Below are positions 62,433 to 64,000 of a DNA stretch of 64,000 nucleotides, one piece after another; position 1 is the first letter of the stretch, and each line of letters opens with the position of its first letter. Location: assembly GCF_018687715.1 (NCBI RefSeq), contig NC_056754.1, positions 21,881,001 through 21,945,000 on the forward strand, given 5' to 3'. Position numbers and translations under genes: made by a program. The DNA comes from Carya illinoinensis (lineage: Eukaryota; Streptophyta; Magnoliopsida; Fagales; Juglandaceae). The notes beneath the pieces were generated by a model that worked only from the letters and a program-made list of their open reading frames with translations, was not told where the DNA came from and did not search any database.

Positions 62433-63695
62433 ATGCAAAAGAAGAGACTTGAAGATACGGTTCAGCAGCTGAGTGTGACACTTCAACAATTCATACAAGG
62501 TCAAGCAACACTCAATAACCAAAATTCATTGGCAATTAATGACATAAGGAGTTCCCTTACAAGGCTGACTACATCTTTAAGTACCCAAGAGAATGGTAAA
62601 TTTCCTGCACAGTCACAACCAAATCCACAAGGGCAGCCTCATCAAGTGCAAGCAATAAGTGAGGATCCTAACTTAAAGGTCAAAGCGGTGATTACTTTAA
62701 GAAGCAGTAAGGTGGTAGACATTCTAGCACATGAGCCATACAATTCTAGTAAGGTTTCTAACCCTTCTAATAAAGATGGAGAGCACGTGTTTGATGAGCA
62801 TGAGAAAATTCATTGTCCTATACCTGCTCATTTTCCTCAAAGATTAGATCCGTTGCATAAAGATAAGCATCTCGCTGAAATTCTTGAGGTTTTTAGGCAA
62901 GTTAGGATTAACATCCCTTTGTTAGATGCTATTCAGCAAATTCCTACCTATGCAAAATTTTTAAAGGATTTATGCACTGTGAAAAGAAAATTAAATGTGC
63001 ATAAGAAAGCTTTCCTTATTGAGCAGGTTAGTGCTATCATTCAGAGTAATACACCACCTAAATACAAGTACCCTGGAGCACCTACAATTGCTTGCGTGAT
63101 AGGAAATTCAAAAATTGGTCACGCTTTGTTCGATCTTGGTTCAAGTGTCAATTTATTGCCTTACACTGTGTATGAACAACTTGGTTTAGGTGAATTGAAG
63201 TCCACACTTATCATTTTGCAACTTGCTGATAGATCTATAAAAATGCCTAGGGGTATAGTTGAGAATGTTTTGGTTCAAGTTGATAAATTTTACTATACTG
63301 TGGATTTTGTGGTGCTTGATATGAACTTGTCAATTCCATCTACTTTCCAAGCTCCTGTAATTTTTGGTAGGCGATTTCTTGCTACATCTAACGCATTAAT
63401 TAATTGTAGAAGTGGAATTTTTAAATTGAGTTTTGGAAACATGACATTGGAGCTGAATATGTTTAATACTTACAGGCAACCTCAGGATTTAGAAGGAGTT
63501 CAGGAAGTTAATTTGCTGGAAAATATCCTTGATGATGATTTTCACTTGAATTTTTCTTCCACTGATTTACAATTGTCATTAGAAAGTGTTCTAATAGATG
63601 TAAATATACTTGATAATACTTCTAATGTTTCTTTTGCAAGAACCGAGCATGGGCGCTTTGGCAACCAATGTTTGATGAGTCGCCACCTTGGGTAG
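62433..63695 (+). CDS. Gypsy gag C-terminus and aspartic protease (420 aa open frame)
   Basis: This is a long open segment of the former gag-pol. The N-terminal part is Gln-rich linker (QQLSVTLQQFIQGQATLNNQ). Residues about 225-345 are a retropepsin-like protease with HALFDLGSSVNLLP (DLG rather than DTG, as is usual in this clade), ADRSIKMPRGIVENVLVQVD and VIFGRRFLA. The frame then shifts near 63640, where the typical pre-RT segment (WQPMFDE...PPWVAPI) appears in another frame. There is no RT downstream. The upstream TAA at 62422 separates it from gag, so it is best seen as a remnant and not a working gene. Confidence 0.8.
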   Translation: MQKKRLEDTVQQLSVTLQQFIQGQATLNNQNSLAINDIRSSLTRLTTSLSTQENGKFPAQSQPNPQGQPHQVQAISEDPNLKVKAVITLRSSKVVDILAHEPYNSSKVSNPSNKDGEHVFDEHEKIHCPIPAHFPQRLDPLHKDKHLAEILEVFRQVRINIPLLDAIQQIPTYAKFLKDLCTVKRKLNVHKKAFLIEQVSAIIQSNTPPKYKYPGAPTIACVIGNSKIGHALFDLGSSVNLLPYTVYEQLGLGELKSTLIILQLADRSIKMPRGIVENVLVQVDKFYYTVDFVVLDMNLSIPSTFQAPVIFGRRFLATSNALINCRSGIFKLSFGNMTLELNMFNTYRQPQDLEGVQEVNLLENILDDDFHLNFSSTDLQLSLESVLIDVNILDNTSNVSFARTEHGRFGNQCLMSRHLG

Positions 63696-63865
63696 CACCC
63701 ATAAAGCCATCTTCAGATGACAAACACCATCTCATTGGATCATTCAGGACATTCAAAAGTTCTAATCTGAGGTTAAACCATTTTTTTTATGATAACCTTT
63801 ACTTGTTTAAATATTGTTCTGATAAAATGTTTTGAAGATGTATACCCAACAAACACCTCCAAAGT

Positions 63866-64000
63866 AAGATTTTTTATCCTAGTAAGTTAAGGTTTCGGTG
63901 GAGTGGGTCTTATTTGGTCAAAACAGTTTTCCCTCATGGTGCTATTGAGGTTGTCAATCCTCAAAATGGAAATGCTTTTAAGGTTAATAGTCAAAGGCTC
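63866..64000 (+). pseudogene. Integrase C-terminal fragment after internal deletion
   Basis: It reads SKLRFRWSGSYLVKTVFPHG, then AIEVVNPQNGNAFKVNSQRL, the well-known end of plant Athila/Tat-group integrases (RSRWSGPF, VFPHGAVE, FKVNGQRLK). It continues past the window edge. Confidence 0.88.

Larger units (their letters stand above)
59219..64000 (+). mobile_element. Athila/Tat-like Gypsy element, deleted, open at the right edge
   Basis: The LTR spans about 59219-61059. A tRNA-Asp-type primer-binding site (TGGCGCCATTGCGAGGA) is at 61066-61082. Then come gag with zinc knuckle, protease, and, after only about 170 bp of unassignable sequence, the integrase C-terminal end (63866-64000). RT, RNase H and the integrase core are absent. 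The element could move only if proteins were supplied in trans, and its gag is also broken. Confidence 0.85.

Overview
This is a repeat-rich stretch of a plant nuclear genome. Spliced genes with GT-AG introns, Copia and Gypsy LTR elements, LINE pieces, a FAR1-type Mutator-like element and a MIR171 hairpin all point to a eudicot. Several short repeats near 37.4-42.2 kb resemble MITEs I associate with Fagales trees (walnut/hickory relatives); that placement is a guess.

Layout. 1-1.55 kb: a decayed LINE ORF1 on the minus strand. 2.39-3.01 kb: a probable solo LTR. 4.07-11.15 kb (minus): an intact 11-exon arogenate/prephenate dehydratase gene (ADT1 type, 399 aa), the only clear housekeeping gene, with a LINE tail inside its last intron. 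13.0-16.6 kb: a GC-rich array of units carrying GGTAAGT-like motifs, split by a 2.2 kb insertion that looks like an LTR. 19.05-28.72 kb: two 1.3 kb inverted arms enclosing a FAR1-type transposase pseudogene (plus) and an intact GRF zinc-finger/coiled-coil/membrane gene (minus). The two genes are convergent, as in maize MuDR. 29.29-34.36 kb: a complete but coding-dead Copia element with identical TSDs. 34.98-36.29 kb: a 1.3 kb solo LTR with a perfect TSD. 36.3-50.3 kb: AT-rich intergenic DNA with several MITEs and, at about 45.0-45.14 kb, a MIR171 precursor. 50.36-59.2 kb: a decayed Gypsy element disrupted by 4.2 kb that carries intron-containing fragments of a Sec14-like gene and an SF3B2-like gene. 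59.2-64 kb: an Athila/Tat-like Gypsy element with a large deletion removing RT, RNase H and the integrase core.

The host functions are phenylalanine biosynthesis (ADT1) and a microRNA that in other plants targets GRAS-family SCL6/HAM mRNAs. Nearly everything else is mobile DNA, and much of its decay can be read directly: C-to-T stop codons, slippage duplications and internal deletions. The most interesting system is the inverted-repeat-bounded FAR1 + GRF element. All calls come from reading the sequence and recalling protein families; no database search was run.
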